64,000 bases of DNA. Origin: Rhodococcus sp. Leaf247 (GTDB lineage Bacteria; Actinomycetota; Actinomycetes; Mycobacteriales; Mycobacteriaceae). Shown here piece after piece: positions 12,773 through 23,670 of this stretch (position 1 is its first letter; every line of letters begins with the position of its first letter). The notes beneath the pieces are model-generated. The model was not told the DNA's origin. It did not search any database and saw only the letters and a program-made list of their open reading frames with translations. The position numbers and the translations under genes are program-made. The DNA lies in contig NZ_LMRP01000003.1 of NCBI RefSeq assembly GCF_001426185.1, positions 434,001 to 498,000 of the forward strand, given 5' to 3'.

Positions 12773-12817
12773 CGTCCACAGGCCGGCGCAGTCGAGCCGT
12801 TCGTCCACAGCCCGGCG
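12773..12817. repeat. Two direct repeats between pafA and pafB
   Basis: CGTCCACAGGCCGGCG at 12773-12788 and CGTCCACAGCCCGGCG at 12802-12817 differ by one base and start 29 bp apart, upstream of the pafB promoter. The core TCGTCCACA is one mismatch from a DnaA box. They may be regulatory; no function is established. Confidence 0.5.
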
Positions 12818-12847
12818 ATGCGCAGGGGAGCGACCGCCGCGAGCCAC

Positions 12848-12853
12848 TAGGCT
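12848..12853 (+). promoter_or_regulatory. -10 element of pafBC (leaderless)
   Basis: TAGGCT followed by 6 bp and then the pafB GTG. pafBC can therefore be transcribed independently of pafA. Confidence 0.55.
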
Positions 12854-12859
12854 GGTGCG

Positions 12860-13882
12860 GTGGCGATCTCCAAAGTCGAGCGGTTGATGAATCTGGTCAT
12901 CTGCCTGCTCTCGACGCGGCAATACCTGACCGCCGAACGCATCCGCGAGTCCGTGGCGGGTTACGAGGACTCGGCGAGCGACGAAGCGTTCAGTCGCATG
13001 TTCGAACGCGACAAGAACGAGCTCCGTGATCTGGGCGTCCCGCTCGAGACCGGACAGATCTCGCGGTTCTCCACCGTCGAGGGCTACCGCATCAACCGTG
13101 ATCGGTACGAACTCCCGGACATCGATCTGGCCAGCGACGAGGCTGCCGCCGTCGCGGTCGCCGTCCAGTTGTGGGAGTCCCCGGAACTGACGTCGGCTGC
13201 GCAGAGCGCGATGCTCAAGCTGCGGGCCGTGGGAGTTCAGGTCGACACCGACAATTCGCCGGCCGCGGTCACCGCGATCCCGTCGCGGAGCCGAGGGTCG
13301 GAGCCCGCTCTGGGCAAACTGCTCGCCGCCATCGACGCCGGCCGATCGGTCCGCTTCGCGCACCGCGCGAGTCCGACGGCGCAGTTCCGTGAACGAACGG
13401 TCGAGCCGTGGGGCGTCGTGACCTACTCCGGCCGGTGGTACCTCGTCGGCCACGACACCGACCGCGACGCCGTGCGTACCTTCCGGTTGTCGCGCATCGG
13501 TGACGACGTGACGGCTTTCGGTCCCGTCGGGTCGGTGAAGAAGCCCGACGACGTGGATCTCGCGGTCATCGTCGCCCGCGCCGCAGACCGCGGCGACGTG
13601 GCCGGCACCGCGGACGTCTGGGTGTCGGAAAGCCGCGGGCTCGAACTGCGACGCCTGGGCGACGAGGTCGACTCGCGGCTGCTGGCCGGTCGGCGTGGCT
13701 CGGTCGTCCGCATCCCCGTCCGCTCCTGGGACTGGATCGCCCGTGTGGTGGCCGGACACGGCGCCGATGCCATCGTCCTGTCGCCGAAGGAACTGCGCGA
13801 CGACGTGATCGCGACCTTGTCGGTGACGGCGCACCGTGCCCCGGCAGATGCCGGCTCGCTCTCGACGGGGGGACTCGCATGA
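12860..13882 (+). CDS. pafB: WYL-domain transcription factor PafB
   Basis: Half of the PafBC activator that switches on LexA-independent DNA-damage genes in mycobacteria. The 340 residues begin with a winged helix-turn-helix (SKVERLMNLVICLLSTRQYLTAERIRESV, about 4-32). A WYL domain in the second half contains GRWYLVGHDTDRDAVRTFRLSRI, the ligand-sensing motif. GTG 12860 is leaderless. The stop overlaps the pafC ATG (ATGA), so the two subunits are co-translated. Despite the name, its role is regulation rather than pupylation; Pup ligation does not need it in species studied. Confidence 0.94.
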   Translation: MAISKVERLMNLVICLLSTRQYLTAERIRESVAGYEDSASDEAFSRMFERDKNELRDLGVPLETGQISRFSTVEGYRINRDRYELPDIDLASDEAAAVAVAVQLWESPELTSAAQSAMLKLRAVGVQVDTDNSPAAVTAIPSRSRGSEPALGKLLAAIDAGRSVRFAHRASPTAQFRERTVEPWGVVTYSGRWYLVGHDTDRDAVRTFRLSRIGDDVTAFGPVGSVKKPDDVDLAVIVARAADRGDVAGTADVWVSESRGLELRRLGDEVDSRLLAGRRGSVVRIPVRSWDWIARVVAGHGADAIVLSPKELRDDVIATLSVTAHRAPADAGSLSTGGLA

Positions 13883-14847
13883 GCGTCAGACTGTCGTCGC
13901 GATTGGCGCGACTGCTCAATCTCGTGCCCTACTTCATCGCCAATCCCGGCATCAGTGCCGCCGACGCCTCCGCGGAGCTGGGCGTCACCACCAAGCAACT
14001 GATGGACGATCTCAACCAGCTGTGGCTCTGCGGCCTTCCCGGATACGGGCCGGGTGACCTGATCGACCTGTCCTTCTCCGAGGACAGCATCGAGGTCACG
14101 TTCTCCGCGGGCATCGACCGTCCGCTGCGTCTGACGTCGACCGAGGCCACCGCGCTTCTCATCGCCCTGCGTTCTCTCGTCGAGATGCCGGGCATGGTGG
14201 ACCCGTCGGCCGCGCACCGTGCTATCGCGAAGATCGAGGCGGCAGCCGGTGTCGCAGCATCCGGAGATCCGTCGGACGAGACAGTCGATCCGCCGTCGGA
14301 AAGCCCCACGGTGTCGACGGTGCGCGGCGCGCTCGCCCGCAGCCACGCCCTGGACATCACGTACTACTCCGCATCGCGCGACGTCGTGTCCGAGCGGACG
14401 GTGGATCCGATCCGCATCGTCCTCGTCGACGACCAGAGTTATCTGCAGGCGTGGTGTCGGGCCGCGGAAGGTGTGCGGTTGTTCCGACTGGACCGGATCG
14501 ACGCCGCCACCGAACGGGAGGATGCGTCGTCACCTCCGGCCGGGGCCATGAACGACGGCGACGCGCTCGACCTGTTCCACGACGATCCGTCGCTTCCGCT
14601 CGCGCGGTTGGTCGTTGCGCCCGATCACGTGTGGATCCTGGACTACTACCCGATGAATCGCACGTCGGAGCTGGCCGACGGATCGATCGAGGTGTCGATG
14701 CGGTTCGCCACCCTCGACTGGATGTCCCGTCTGGCGCTGGGCCTCGGCTCGGGTGTCCGGGTCCTGGGTCCGCCGGCGCTGGTCCGGGAAGTCACCGTTC
14801 GAGCGCGTGATGCTCTGGACGTCTACCGCGCAGCGGCGCAGATCTGA
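13879..14847 (+). CDS. pafC: WYL-domain transcription factor PafC
   Basis: Partner of PafB. The 322 residues start [36 protein letters not shown], the N-terminal winged helix-turn-helix. The WYL-type core follows: [25 protein letters not shown] and [21 protein letters not shown]. It overlaps pafB by 4 bp. A hairpin-forming sequence at 14852-14873 lies just after the stop and may end the pafBC transcript before tatA. Confidence 0.94.
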   Translation: MSVRLSSRLARLLNLVPYFIANPGISAADASAELGVTTKQLMDDLNQLWLCGLPGYGPGDLIDLSFSEDSIEVTFSAGIDRPLRLTSTEATALLIALRSLVEMPGMVDPSAAHRAIAKIEAAAGVAASGDPSDETVDPPSESPTVSTVRGALARSHALDITYYSASRDVVSERTVDPIRIVLVDDQSYLQAWCRAAEGVRLFRLDRIDAATEREDASSPPAGAMNDGDALDLFHDDPSLPLARLVVAPDHVWILDYYPMNRTSELADGSIEVSMRFATLDWMSRLALGLGSGVRVLGPPALVREVTVRARDALDVYRAAAQI

Positions 14848-14851
14848 CGGA

Positions 14852-14873
14852 CACCCTCGGGAAGCGGAGGGTG
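14852..14873 (+). terminator. Possible hairpin terminator after pafC
   Basis: CACCCTC (14852-14858) and GAGGGTG (14867-14873) form a 7-bp perfect stem with an 8-base loop 5 bp past the pafC stop. No T-run follows, so it is at best a weak intrinsic terminator. Confidence 0.35.
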
Positions 14874-14936
14874 AACAGACGGGAAACCGTCAGCTCCGAG
14901 CGGCTGCGGGAGCCCGGCGAACGACAGTAGGTCCGG

Positions 14937-14942
14937 TAGCAT
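14937..14942 (+). promoter_or_regulatory. Candidate -10 element of tatAC
   Basis: TAGCAT lies 29 bp upstream of the tatA ATG, giving a short leader that contains the ribosome-binding site GGGAGG. Confidence 0.4.
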
Positions 14943-14971
14943 CGGGTCCAACGAAACTGGGAGGTTTTTCA

Positions 14972-15271
14972 ATGGGTGCGTTACAACCCTGGCACTGGAT
15001 CGTCTTGATCGTGGTGCTCGTGCTGCTGTTCGGATCGAAGAAGTTGCCCGAGGCAGCTCGCGGTCTCGGTCGTTCCATGCGCATCTTCAAGAGTGAGGTG
15101 CAGGAGATGCAGAACGACGGCAAGAAGTCCGAGGGAACGTCGGCCGCGCCTGCACCTCAGACCCAGCTGCCCGCGAACCCGACTGTCGCCAACCCGACTG
15201 TCGCCAACCCCGGCGTCGTGAACCCGACTGTCGCCGATCCGACGCAGGAGCAGCACCCGCGCTCTGCCTGA
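14972..15271 (+). CDS. tatA: Sec-independent translocase subunit TatA
   Basis: Pore-forming subunit of the twin-arginine translocase, which exports folded proteins. The 99 residues begin [33 protein letters not shown]: one short membrane helix (about 8-21), the FG hinge and an amphipathic helix, exactly the TatA layout. The cytoplasmic tail holds repeats of NPTVA encoded by 15-bp tandem units, so its length may vary between strains. ATG 14972 follows GGGAGGTTTTTCA. tatC follows after 25 bp; tatB is not in the window. Confidence 0.94.
   Translation: MGALQPWHWIVLIVVLVLLFGSKKLPEAARGLGRSMRIFKSEVQEMQNDGKKSEGTSAAPAPQTQLPANPTVANPTVANPGVVNPTVADPTQEQHPRSA
15176..15235 (+). repeat. 15-bp tandem repeats in the tatA tail
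   Basis: Four units of AACCCGACTGTCGCC, three identical and one diverged (third, 15206-15220), with a fainter fifth unit after. Each unit codes for NPTVA or a variant, keeping the reading frame. Confidence 0.85.
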
Positions 15272-15296
15272 TCGTTCCTGCTGATCTACACAGAGA

Positions 15297-16247
15297 GTGA
15301 CCGTGCGCATTCCGTTCGATCCGCGTCAGCGCAAGCGTCGCGTCAACCCCGACGGCACCATGTCGCTCATCGACCATCTGTACGAGCTCCGCACGCGGTT
15401 GCTCTGGTCGATGCTCGCCATCGTGCTGACCACTGTCGTGGGCTTCTTCTGGTACTCGCACTCGATTCTCGGGATCGAGTCGCTCGGCGATCTGCTGCGC
15501 GGTCCGTACTGCTCGCTTCCGCAGGAAAGCCGCGCGAACCTGACCCAGGACGATTCCTGCCGATTGCTGGCAACGGGTCCGTTCGAGCAGTTCATGCTGC
15601 GGTTCAAGGTGGCCATCACGGCCGGTGTGGTGTTGGCGTGCCCCATCTGGCTGTACCAGATCTGGGCGTTCATCACCCCCGGTCTGTACCGCAACGAGCG
15701 TCGATACGCGGTGGCGTTCGTGACAGCCGCGGCCGTCCTGTTCGTGGCCGGCGCGATTCTCGCCTACGTGGTGGTCGCGAAGGCGCTGCACTTCCTTCTC
15801 ACCATCGGTGACAACGTCCAGATCACCGCCCTCAGCGGTGCCGAGTACTTCGGCTTCGTCATCAATCTGTTGATCATCTTCGGCGTCAGCTTCGAGATTC
15901 CCTTGCTGATCGTCGCTCTCAACGCCGTCGGAGTGCTGCGCTACGAGAAGCTGCGGGGGTGGCGGCGCGGACTCATCTTCGCGATGTTCGCGTTCGCGGC
16001 AGTCGTCACTCCGGGCGGTGACCCCTTCTCGATGACCGCGCTCGCCGTGGCACTGAGCATCCTGGTCGAGGTCGCCATCCAGGTCGCCCGCGTCAACGAC
16101 CGCCGACGCGCGAAGCGCGACCCGGAGAAGTGGGACGACGTCGACGACGACGAGGCCACCCCGCTGGACACGACGACCACCCCCGTCGCGCGTCCCGCAC
16201 CCGTCGGCAGCCACGACGCGGGCACCGACTACTCCGACACTCTCTGA
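15297..16247 (+). CDS. tatC: Sec-independent translocase subunit TatC
   Basis: Receptor subunit of the twin-arginine translocase that recognises the RR signal peptide. The 316-residue protein has the conserved cytoplasmic N-terminus [17 protein letters not shown], then six membrane helices, with [16 protein letters not shown] between helices 2 and 3 and [12 protein letters not shown] later. GPYCSLPQ...[15 protein letters not shown] is the extracytoplasmic loop, with the two cysteines seen in actinobacteria. The charged C-terminal tail is typical of mycobacterial TatC. Two in-frame GTG codons compete: 15297 and 15303; the AGAG run upstream is slightly better spaced for 15303. Confidence 0.94.
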   Translation: MTVRIPFDPRQRKRRVNPDGTMSLIDHLYELRTRLLWSMLAIVLTTVVGFFWYSHSILGIESLGDLLRGPYCSLPQESRANLTQDDSCRLLATGPFEQFMLRFKVAITAGVVLACPIWLYQIWAFITPGLYRNERRYAVAFVTAAAVLFVAGAILAYVVVAKALHFLLTIGDNVQITALSGAEYFGFVINLLIIFGVSFEIPLLIVALNAVGVLRYEKLRGWRRGLIFAMFAFAAVVTPGGDPFSMTALAVALSILVEVAIQVARVNDRRRAKRDPEKWDDVDDDEATPLDTTTTPVARPAPVGSHDAGTDYSDTL

Positions 16248-16276
16248 CCTGGCGGCGGCAACTCCGGGATACGCAC

Positions 16277-16282
16277 TAACCT
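16277..16282 (+). promoter_or_regulatory. -10 element of helY (leaderless)
   Basis: TAACCT followed by 6 bp and the GTG at 16289. The same 6 bp also read GGAGAC, so a weak ribosome-binding site cannot be excluded. Confidence 0.5.
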
Positions 16283-16288
16283 GGAGAC

Positions 16289-19045
16289 GTGGCCACTATT
16301 TCCGGGCATCGTGAACCGACCGGGCCCAAGTTGGCGGAGTTCGCGTCGACGCTGCCGTTCCCGCTCGACCCATTCCAGATACGCGCCTGCACCGCCCTCG
16401 AGGACGGACACGGAGTGCTGGTGTGCGCGCCCACGGGCGCGGGCAAGACCGTCGTCGGTGAGTTCGCCGTCCATCTCGCGCTGACCAGCGGCGCCAAGTG
16501 TTTCTACACGACGCCCATCAAGGCCCTGAGCAACCAGAAGTACGCCGAGCTGGTCGCCCGCTACGGCAAGGGCTACGTCGGTTTGTTGACAGGTGATCAG
16601 AGCATCAATTCCGACGCCCCGATCGTCATCATGACGACCGAGGTGCTGCGCAACATGCTGTACGCGGAATCGCCTGCGCTGCGCGGTCTTTCGCACGTGG
16701 TCATGGACGAGGTGCACTATCTCGCCGACCGGTTCCGCGGGGCCGTGTGGGAAGAGGTGATCCTGCATCTGTCCGAGGACGTGCGGTTGGTGAGCCTGTC
16801 GGCCACCGTGAGCAATGCCGAGGAGTTCGGCGCCTGGATGGAGACGGTGCGCGGCAACACCACCGTGGTGGTCGACGAGACCCGTCCCGTTCCCCTCTGG
16901 CAGCACATCCTCGTCGGACGCCGACTATTCGACCTGTTCGACGTCGAGGCGAACAACGGGGCCCCCGGCGGAGTCGTCGTGGACAAGAATCTGGTCCGCC
17001 ACGTCAAGGAACGCGTCCAGGCCGAGCGGATGGGGTCGTGGGAGGCACCGCGAGGGCGTGGTCCCCGATCGGGGCGTGGGGGCGGGCGACCCGGCCGACC
17101 GGAAAGTCGACCCATCCCTCGACCCGACGTGATCAAGCTGCTGGACGAGGAAGGCCTGCTTCCGGCCATCACGTTCATCTTCAGCCGCGCGGGCTGCGAC
17201 GGTGCCGTCAACCAGTGTCTGCGATCGGGACTGCGACTGACGTCCGAGGAGCAGGCGCAGGTGATCGGCGAGGTGATCGACCGACACACCGCCGAGATTC
17301 CTCGCAGTGACCTCGAGGTCCTGGGGTACTGGGAGTGGCGGGACGCGCTCGAGCGCGGCATTGCCGCACACCACGCCGGCATGCTTCCCGTCTTCCGCCA
17401 CACCGTCGAGGAACTGTTCGTGCGAGGACTCGTGCGAGCGGTGTTCGCGACCGAGACGTTGGCCCTCGGCATCAACATGCCTGCCCGCACCGTCGTGTTG
17501 GAACGACTGGTCAAGTTCAACGGGGAGACGCACGCCAACCTGTCGGCGGGGGAGTACACCCAGCTCACCGGCAGGGCGGGCCGCCGAGGAATCGACGTCG
17601 AGGGTCACGCCGTCGTCCTGTGGCAGTCGGGTGTCGAGCCCACCGAAGTGGCCGGCCTGGCGTCCACTCGCACCTTTCCGCTGCGCAGTTCGTTCCGGCC
17701 GTCGTACAACATGGCGGTCAACCTGGTCGATCGGATGGGTGTCGACGCGTCCCGCATGTTGCTCGAGCGGTCGTTCGCGCAGTACCAGGCCGACGCGTCG
17801 GTCGTGAGTCTGGTGCGGGGCATCGAGAAGAACGAGGCCACCAGGACGCAACTGCTGAGCAAGCTCGGCGGCGCCGACTCGCCGTACGTGGAGTACACGA
17901 ACCTGCGTGCACGACTAAAGGACCGCGAACGCGAACTGGAACGTCAGGGCCGTAGCGACCGTCGCAACGACGCGGTCACCTCACTGGTCTCGCTCCGCCG
18001 TGGCGACGTCATCTCGATACCGTCCGGTCGCCGTTCGGGCCTGGCGGTCGTGTTGGAGACGGACGCGAATGCGGTCGACCCGCGACCGTTGGTGCTCACG
18101 GAGGACAAGTGGGCAGGTCGTGTGTCGTCCGCGGACTTCCCGACTCCCGTGTCCGCGTTGGGGCACATGCGTCTGCCACGACACGTCGACCACCGGACCG
18201 CGCGCACCCGTCGCGATCTGGCGTCGGCGCTGCGGGGAACCGGCATCACCCCGCCGGGACGCGGTCGTCGGCACCAGTCGTCTGCCGGAGACGATCGCGA
18301 ACTCGGTGTCCTGCGTCGCGCCGTCCGCTCGCATCCGTGCCACACCTGGCCGGACCGAGAGCACCTCGCACGGCTGGCCGAGAAGTACAGCAGAGTGGAA
18401 CGCGACACCGAGTCGATGCGCCAGAAGGTCGCCTCGACGACCAACTCGTTGGCGCGGACGTTCGACCGCATCCTGGAACTGCTGACCGAACGCGGCTATC
18501 TCGCGGCCGGGGCGGACGGCGACGTCGCCGTCACCGAGCGGGGCTCGAAGCTCGGTCGCATCTACTCCGAGTCGGACCTGCTCGTCGCCGAGTGCCTGGC
18601 CGAGGGCATCTGGCGGGGACTCGGACCGGCGGAGTTGGCCGCCGTGGTGTCCACGGTGGTGTACGAATCGCGTCAGGACGGTGAGAGTTCGGAACAGGGC
18701 CCGACCGGCAACATCCGACATGCGCTCTCCCGCACGGTGGCCGCGTGGCACGACCTGCGCGCCGACGAGATCCGGTTGAAACTGCCTCCCACGCGTGAGC
18801 CCGACACCGGCTTCGCGCTCGCCGTCTACAAGTGGGCCCGTAAGGAATCTCTCGAGGACGTGCTGTTCGCTGCCGGTCAGCAAGGCCGCGCGTTGTCGGG
18901 AGGCGACTTCGTCCGGTGGTGCCGCCAGGTCATCGATCTGCTGGACCAGATCCGGTCGGCGTCGCCCGACGACGAGGTGACGGCGACAGCGACGAAGGCG
19001 ATCTCGGCCATACGGCGCGGAGTCGTCGCCGTGGATGCCGCATGA
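16289..19045 (+). CDS. helY: Ski2-like DEVH-box helicase HelY
   Basis: Superfamily 2 helicase probably acting on RNA, counterpart of Rv2092c. Of 918 residues, the first 450 hold the RecA-like core: Walker A APTGAGKT at 47-54, DEVH at 140-143, [13 protein letters not shown] (motif III), and [17 protein letters not shown] (motif VI). A glycine/arginine-rich stretch around residues 250-275 ([19 protein letters not shown]) is a likely flexible or RNA-binding insertion. The C-terminal part carries the DSHCT-type domain expected in Ski2/Mtr4 relatives. The start is decided by the leaderless -10. It ends about 80 bp before the DUF4333 gene. Confidence 0.92.
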   Translation: MATISGHREPTGPKLAEFASTLPFPLDPFQIRACTALEDGHGVLVCAPTGAGKTVVGEFAVHLALTSGAKCFYTTPIKALSNQKYAELVARYGKGYVGLLTGDQSINSDAPIVIMTTEVLRNMLYAESPALRGLSHVVMDEVHYLADRFRGAVWEEVILHLSEDVRLVSLSATVSNAEEFGAWMETVRGNTTVVVDETRPVPLWQHILVGRRLFDLFDVEANNGAPGGVVVDKNLVRHVKERVQAERMGSWEAPRGRGPRSGRGGGRPGRPESRPIPRPDVIKLLDEEGLLPAITFIFSRAGCDGAVNQCLRSGLRLTSEEQAQVIGEVIDRHTAEIPRSDLEVLGYWEWRDALERGIAAHHAGMLPVFRHTVEELFVRGLVRAVFATETLALGINMPARTVVLERLVKFNGETHANLSAGEYTQLTGRAGRRGIDVEGHAVVLWQSGVEPTEVAGLASTRTFPLRSSFRPSYNMAVNLVDRMGVDASRMLLERSFAQYQADASVVSLVRGIEKNEATRTQLLSKLGGADSPYVEYTNLRARLKDRERELERQGRSDRRNDAVTSLVSLRRGDVISIPSGRRSGLAVVLETDANAVDPRPLVLTEDKWAGRVSSADFPTPVSALGHMRLPRHVDHRTARTRRDLASALRGTGITPPGRGRRHQSSAGDDRELGVLRRAVRSHPCHTWPDREHLARLAEKYSRVERDTESMRQKVASTTNSLARTFDRILELLTERGYLAAGADGDVAVTERGSKLGRIYSESDLLVAECLAEGIWRGLGPAELAAVVSTVVYESRQDGESSEQGPTGNIRHALSRTVAAWHDLRADEIRLKLPPTREPDTGFALAVYKWARKESLEDVLFAAGQQGRALSGGDFVRWCRQVIDLLDQIRSASPDDEVTATATKAISAIRRGVVAVDAA

Positions 19046-19127
19046 TGAACATGTCCGACGCGGCTACCGTGTCTCCGACACCCTGCACGACGACCAGTTC
19101 GACAACCCGATACCACCGGAGGCGACG

Positions 19128-19811
19128 ATGAGCGGCCCGTACAACCCCGACGAACGGTCCTCGTCCCCTGACCCCGACCAGACCGGCCAGTACCCCGCTG
19201 GTCAGTATCGCGGTGGCCAGTACCCCGCCGGTCAGTACCCCAGTGGCCAGAACGCGTACGGGCAGGATCCCTACGGTCAGCAGCAGGCCTATGGTCAGCA
19301 ACCCCAGGGTCAGCAACCCCAGTACGGCCAGCCTCAGTATGGACAACAGCCGTACGGCCAACCCCAGTACGGGCAGCAGCCCTACGGCCAGCAGCCCCAG
19401 TACGGGCAGCAACCGTACGGGCAGCAACCCTACGGATATCAGCAGCCGCAGCAGGGGTACCCGCAGGGCAATCAGCAGTGGAACGCCACGCCGCCGGCCA
19501 AGTCGTCGAAGGTGCCGTTCATCGTCGGCGGGGTCGTGATCGCGGTCATCGTCGCGGCGGGTGTGGTCTACGGCGTGACGACGCTGGGCGGGGACACGTT
19601 CGACAACTCGGCCGTGCAGGACGGCGTCGCGAGGATCGTCACCCAGTCGTTCGGCGCGATCGACGTGTCCGACGTGTCGTGCCCGTCCGGCCAGAAGGTC
19701 GAGACCGGCGCCATCTTCACGTGCGACCTGACGGTCGACGGCGAATCGCGGTCCGTCACCGTGACGGTGAAGGACGACCAGGGCACGTACGAGGTGGGTC
19801 GTCCCCAGTAA
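19128..19811 (+). CDS. DUF4333 membrane protein with Q/G/Y/P-rich repeats
   Basis: A 227-residue envelope protein of unknown role, in the position of Rv2091c. The first ~135 residues are a disordered tract of GQYP, PYGQQ and QYGQ repeats with almost no hydrophobic residues. One membrane helix follows ([22 protein letters not shown], about residues 140-161). The C-terminal ~65 residues form a DUF4333 domain with the cysteine pair [19 protein letters not shown], probably a disulphide outside the membrane. ATG 19128 follows GGAGGCGACG. The repeats resemble prion-like or phase-separating segments; that is a resemblance only. Confidence 0.85.
   Translation: MSGPYNPDERSSSPDPDQTGQYPAGQYRGGQYPAGQYPSGQNAYGQDPYGQQQAYGQQPQGQQPQYGQPQYGQQPYGQPQYGQQPYGQQPQYGQQPYGQQPYGYQQPQQGYPQGNQQWNATPPAKSSKVPFIVGGVVIAVIVAAGVVYGVTTLGGDTFDNSAVQDGVARIVTQSFGAIDVSDVSCPSGQKVETGAIFTCDLTVDGESRSVTVTVKDDQGTYEVGRPQ
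19195..19445 (+). repeat. Degenerate repeats coding for Q/Y/G/P motifs
   Basis: Repeated CAGCAGCC, TACGGGCAG and GGTCAGTA blocks of about 12-33 bp encode the low-complexity head of the DUF4333 protein. They are imperfect and in frame, a likely site of length variation. Confidence 0.7.
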
Positions 19812-19814
19812 GTC

Positions 19815-20768
19815 CTACCGGGCCATGGCCTTGATCAGTCGACCGATCGAGTTCTGAGCACCGAGGTCCTCGGCGATGGCAGTCAACCGCGGCAGATCGA
19901 CGGGTTCGCGCGGAATGGCGTCGGATCGCGAGAACATGATGTCCGCGTCGGTGACCACGCGTACGACGGGGAGCGCCGCCTCGATGTAGTCGCGTGCGGC
20001 CATGATCTTGGCGCGTACTCCGGCGGCCATCTCCTTGTCGCCCGAGTCCGCCGCCGCCAGGATCGCCTCGAGCGAGCCGAATCGTGTCATGAGTGACGAC
20101 GCGGTCTTCTCGCCGATTCCCTTGACTCCGGGCAGACCGTCGGACGAATCCCCACGCAGGAGAGCCAGTTCCGCGTATCCGGGGCCCGGTCGGTCGGCCG
20201 GTACGCCGTAGCGCTCCGCCACTTCGGCGGGCCCGAACAGTTCGGCCTTGGCCAGTCCCCGGCCTGCGTACAGGACGCGCACCGGCACCGGGTCGTCCGA
20301 GACCACCTGCAGCAGATCGCGATCGCCGCTGACGACGACCACCGGGTCGGTCCGCTCCGTGGCGGCGAGCGTGCCCAGGACGTCGTCCGCCTCGAGCCCT
20401 TCGGCTCCGGCTGTCGCGATGCCCGCCGCCTCGAGAATTTCGAGAATGAGGTTCACCTGCGGCCCGAGGGCGTCGGGTGCCTCCTCGGCATCGGGACCGG
20501 AGTCGGACACCTCGAGTACGCGGTGCGCCTTGTACGACGGGACCAGGTCCACACGGAACGTCGGGCGCCAGTCCAGGTCGAGGCAGACGGCGAGTCGGGT
20601 CGCACCGGTGCGGGTGATCAACGAGGCGACCATGTCGGTGAAGCCGCGCACGGCGTTCACAGGCCTGCCGTCGGGCGAGGTCATCGACTCGGGCACTCCG
20701 TGAAAGGCGCGGAACCACAGGCTTGCCGCGTCGAGGAGAAGTACCGTGTCGCTGTTCTCGGCCGTCAT
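19815..20768 (-). CDS. 5'-3' exonuclease (Pol I N-terminal-like)
   Basis: Stand-alone flap/5'-3' exonuclease related to the N-terminal domain of DNA polymerase I, counterpart of Rv2090. The 317-residue protein starts [24 protein letters not shown] with the first catalytic aspartate. It then has the helical arch and the acidic clusters [14 protein letters not shown] and [11 protein letters not shown], and the helix-hairpin-helix [21 protein letters not shown]. All acidic metal-binding positions appear present. ATG 20768 has CAGGAT 7 bp upstream, consistent with a leaderless start. It converges on the DUF4333 gene and diverges from the peptidase gene. Confidence 0.92.
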   Translation of the reverse strand: MTAENSDTVLLLDAASLWFRAFHGVPESMTSPDGRPVNAVRGFTDMVASLITRTGATRLAVCLDLDWRPTFRVDLVPSYKAHRVLEVSDSGPDAEEAPDALGPQVNLILEILEAAGIATAGAEGLEADDVLGTLAATERTDPVVVVSGDRDLLQVVSDDPVPVRVLYAGRGLAKAELFGPAEVAERYGVPADRPGPGYAELALLRGDSSDGLPGVKGIGEKTASSLMTRFGSLEAILAAADSGDKEMAAGVRAKIMAARDYIEAALPVVRVVTDADIMFSRSDAIPREPVDLPRLTAIAEDLGAQNSIGRLIKAMAR

Positions 20769-20807
20769 GCGCCACATCCTGCCGCATCGGATGTCGCCAC
20801 CGGTCGA

Positions 20808-20813
20808 TAGCCT
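20808..20813 (+). promoter_or_regulatory. -10 element of the Xaa-Pro peptidase gene (leaderless)
   Basis: TAGCCT followed by 6 bp and the ATG at 20820. Confidence 0.55.
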
Positions 20814-20819
20814 GGCGGT

Positions 20820-21944
20820 ATGACCTCTCGGTTCCCCTCTTCCGTGTATCGCACTCGACTCGACCGGGCGGCCGCTCTCGCCGCCGAGGCCGGTCTCGAC
20901 GCCCTTCTCATCACGCCCGGGCCGGACCTGCGCTACCTCCTCGGGTCTCGCGCAGAGTCGTTCGAGCGGTTGACGTGCCTGGTGATTCCCGCCGACGGGA
21001 CGCCGGCGTCTGTCGTCGTGCCCCGCATCGAGCTGGCCGCGCTGAAGGATTCGGCAGCCGCCGAACTGGGGATCGAGCTGCGCGACTGGGTGGACGGGGT
21101 GAACCCGCACGGCCTGGTGGCCTCGCTGCTTCCGAGCCCCGCACGCACAGCCGTCACGGACGCGATGCCGGCGCTGCATCTGATCCCGCTCGCCGACGCC
21201 CTGAGCGCACTGCCCGTCCTCGCGACACCGGTTCTGCGCGAGCTGCGTATGACAAAGGACGACGCGGAGATCGGCGCACTCCGCACCGCGGGTGCGGCGA
21301 TCGACCGCGTGCACGCGCGAATGGGGGAGTTCCTCGCGGCCGGCCGGACGGAAGCGGAGGTGGCAGCGGATATCTCGGCCGCCATCCTCGAGGAGGGGCA
21401 TACCGAGGCGGCGTTTGTCATCGTCGGCTCGGGGCCGCACGGCGCCGATCCGCACCACGAGGTGTCCGAACGCGTCATCGAGGAGGGCGACGTGGTGGTC
21501 ATCGACATCGGCGGTCCGGTCGAGCCCGGCTACAACTCCGACTCAACGCGGACCTACAGCATCGGCGAGCCGACGGACGCCGTTGCGGCGACCGTGGCGG
21601 TCCTCGAACGCGCACAGCAGGCAGCCGTCGATGCAGTTCGTCCCGGGGTCACCGCAGAGGCGATCGACGCCGCGGCGCGCGACATCCTGGTGGACGCCGG
21701 GTACGGCGACGTCTTCGTGCACCGCACCGGGCACGGTATCGGCCTGTCGGTGCACGAGGAGCCGTACATCGTGGCGGGCAACGACATTCCGCTCGAGGTG
21801 GGGATGGCTTTCAGCATCGAGCCGGGGGTCTACTTCACCGGCGAGTGGGGCGCTCGCATCGAGGACATCGTCGTCGTGACGCCGGAGGGCTGCGAGTCGG
21901 TCAACACGCGTCCGCACGGTCTGACCGTGCTGCCGGTCCGATGA
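20820..21944 (+). CDS. pepE: Xaa-Pro dipeptidase/aminopeptidase (M24), PepE-like
   Basis: Cytoplasmic metallopeptidase removing residues next to proline; counterpart of Rv2089c. The 374 residues have the creatinase-type N-terminal domain (about 1-130) and the pita-bread M24 domain. Metal ligands are visible as [18 protein letters not shown] (two aspartates), [15 protein letters not shown] (histidine), FSIEPGVY and RIEDIVVV (glutamates), so the active site is complete. ATG 20820 is leaderless. The stop overlaps the next gene's ATG by 4 bp. Confidence 0.92.
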   Translation: MTSRFPSSVYRTRLDRAAALAAEAGLDALLITPGPDLRYLLGSRAESFERLTCLVIPADGTPASVVVPRIELAALKDSAAAELGIELRDWVDGVNPHGLVASLLPSPARTAVTDAMPALHLIPLADALSALPVLATPVLRELRMTKDDAEIGALRTAGAAIDRVHARMGEFLAAGRTEAEVAADISAAILEEGHTEAAFVIVGSGPHGADPHHEVSERVIEEGDVVVIDIGGPVEPGYNSDSTRTYSIGEPTDAVAATVAVLERAQQAAVDAVRPGVTAEAIDAAARDILVDAGYGDVFVHRTGHGIGLSVHEEPYIVAGNDIPLEVGMAFSIEPGVYFTGEWGARIEDIVVVTPEGCESVNTRPHGLTVLPVR

Positions 21945-22699
21945 GCCTCGACCTGCTCGCCGCGCTGCGGCGCGAGGGTGACCGCCTGGCGTCGATGCCG
22001 GTGGACGCCTTGTCGTCGCCCGTGCCGACCGTGCCGGGATGGACGGTCGAGCACGTGGTCCGTCACACGGGCAAGGTCCATCGGTGGGCGAACGCGGTAA
22101 TCCTGGCGGGGCCGGGCGCGGACACCGGCGCGGTGGCGAAGAGTCAGGTCGAGTCGTTGCCGAAGGGCCCCGACTGCCTTCCCGCCTATCGGGCGGCGCT
22201 GGACTCTGTCGTCGCCACGTTCGAGCAGGTCGATCCGGAGTCGACCGTGGAGACTTTCGTGGGCGCCCGGACGGCCGCCTGGTGGCTCCGGCGGCAGGCA
22301 CACGAGGTCGCGGTGCATCGGATCGACGCCGCCGACGCCGTACACGCCGCCGGGGGACCGGCGCCCGAAGCCATGGATCCCGAGGCGGCCGCGGACGCCG
22401 TGGCCGAGCTGACGGAGGTGCAGTATCCGCACCGGTTGCTTCTAGACCGTCTGACGCCCGACTCGATCGGGCGCACGGTGCACGTGCACGGCACGGATGT
22501 CGACGACCTCGAATGGACCTTCACCCTCGGCGCCGACGGCCTCGCCAGTACGCGCGGGCACGGGAAAGCCGATGTGGCGCTGCGGGGTACGGCAGAGCAC
22601 CTGCTGCTGGTGCTCTGCCGTCGTCGACCTCTCGACGTGGTCACCGTCTTCGGTGATACCTCGGTCGCGGAGTCACTGCTCGACGCGTCCCGTTTCTGA
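21941..22699 (+). CDS. Maleylpyruvate isomerase-family (DinB-like) protein
   Basis: A 252-residue member of the mycothiol-dependent maleylpyruvate isomerase family. The N-terminal four-helix bundle includes VPTVPGWTVEHVVRHTGKVHRWANAV, with the histidine pattern of DinB-fold metal sites, and WWLRRQAHEVAVHRIDAADA with the remaining histidines. The C-terminal ~80 residues (VDDLEWTFTLGADGLA...) form the MDMPI C-terminal domain. The gene is coupled to the peptidase through an ATGA overlap. Mycothiol is the usual thiol of these organisms; the reaction here is unknown. It converges on the hydrolase gene with 2 bp between. Confidence 0.8.
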   Translation: MSLDLLAALRREGDRLASMPVDALSSPVPTVPGWTVEHVVRHTGKVHRWANAVILAGPGADTGAVAKSQVESLPKGPDCLPAYRAALDSVVATFEQVDPESTVETFVGARTAAWWLRRQAHEVAVHRIDAADAVHAAGGPAPEAMDPEAAADAVAELTEVQYPHRLLLDRLTPDSIGRTVHVHGTDVDDLEWTFTLGADGLASTRGHGKADVALRGTAEHLLLVLCRRRPLDVVTVFGDTSVAESLLDASRF

Positions 22700-22701
22700 C
22701 C

Positions 22702-23616
<915 letters not shown>

Positions 23617-23617
23617 C

Positions 23618-23640
23618 TACAGTAGAGAACGATGGTTCTC
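23618..23640 (+). promoter_or_regulatory. tetR -10 element overlapped by operator 2
   Basis: TACAGT (23618-23623) is a good -10. Directly after it GAGAACGATGGTTCTC (23625-23640) repeats operator 1 with one centre change, keeping perfect 6-bp arms. Binding here would cover the transcription start, predicting autorepression. Confidence 0.7.
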
Positions 23641-23670
23641 ACCGCAAGTGTTCGACCGAACGGAGGAGCG

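Noticed and set aside
19815..21458. Long leftward frame extending the exonuclease across the peptidase gene
   Set aside because: The extra N-terminal part is antisense to a complete M24 peptidase and has no exonuclease features.
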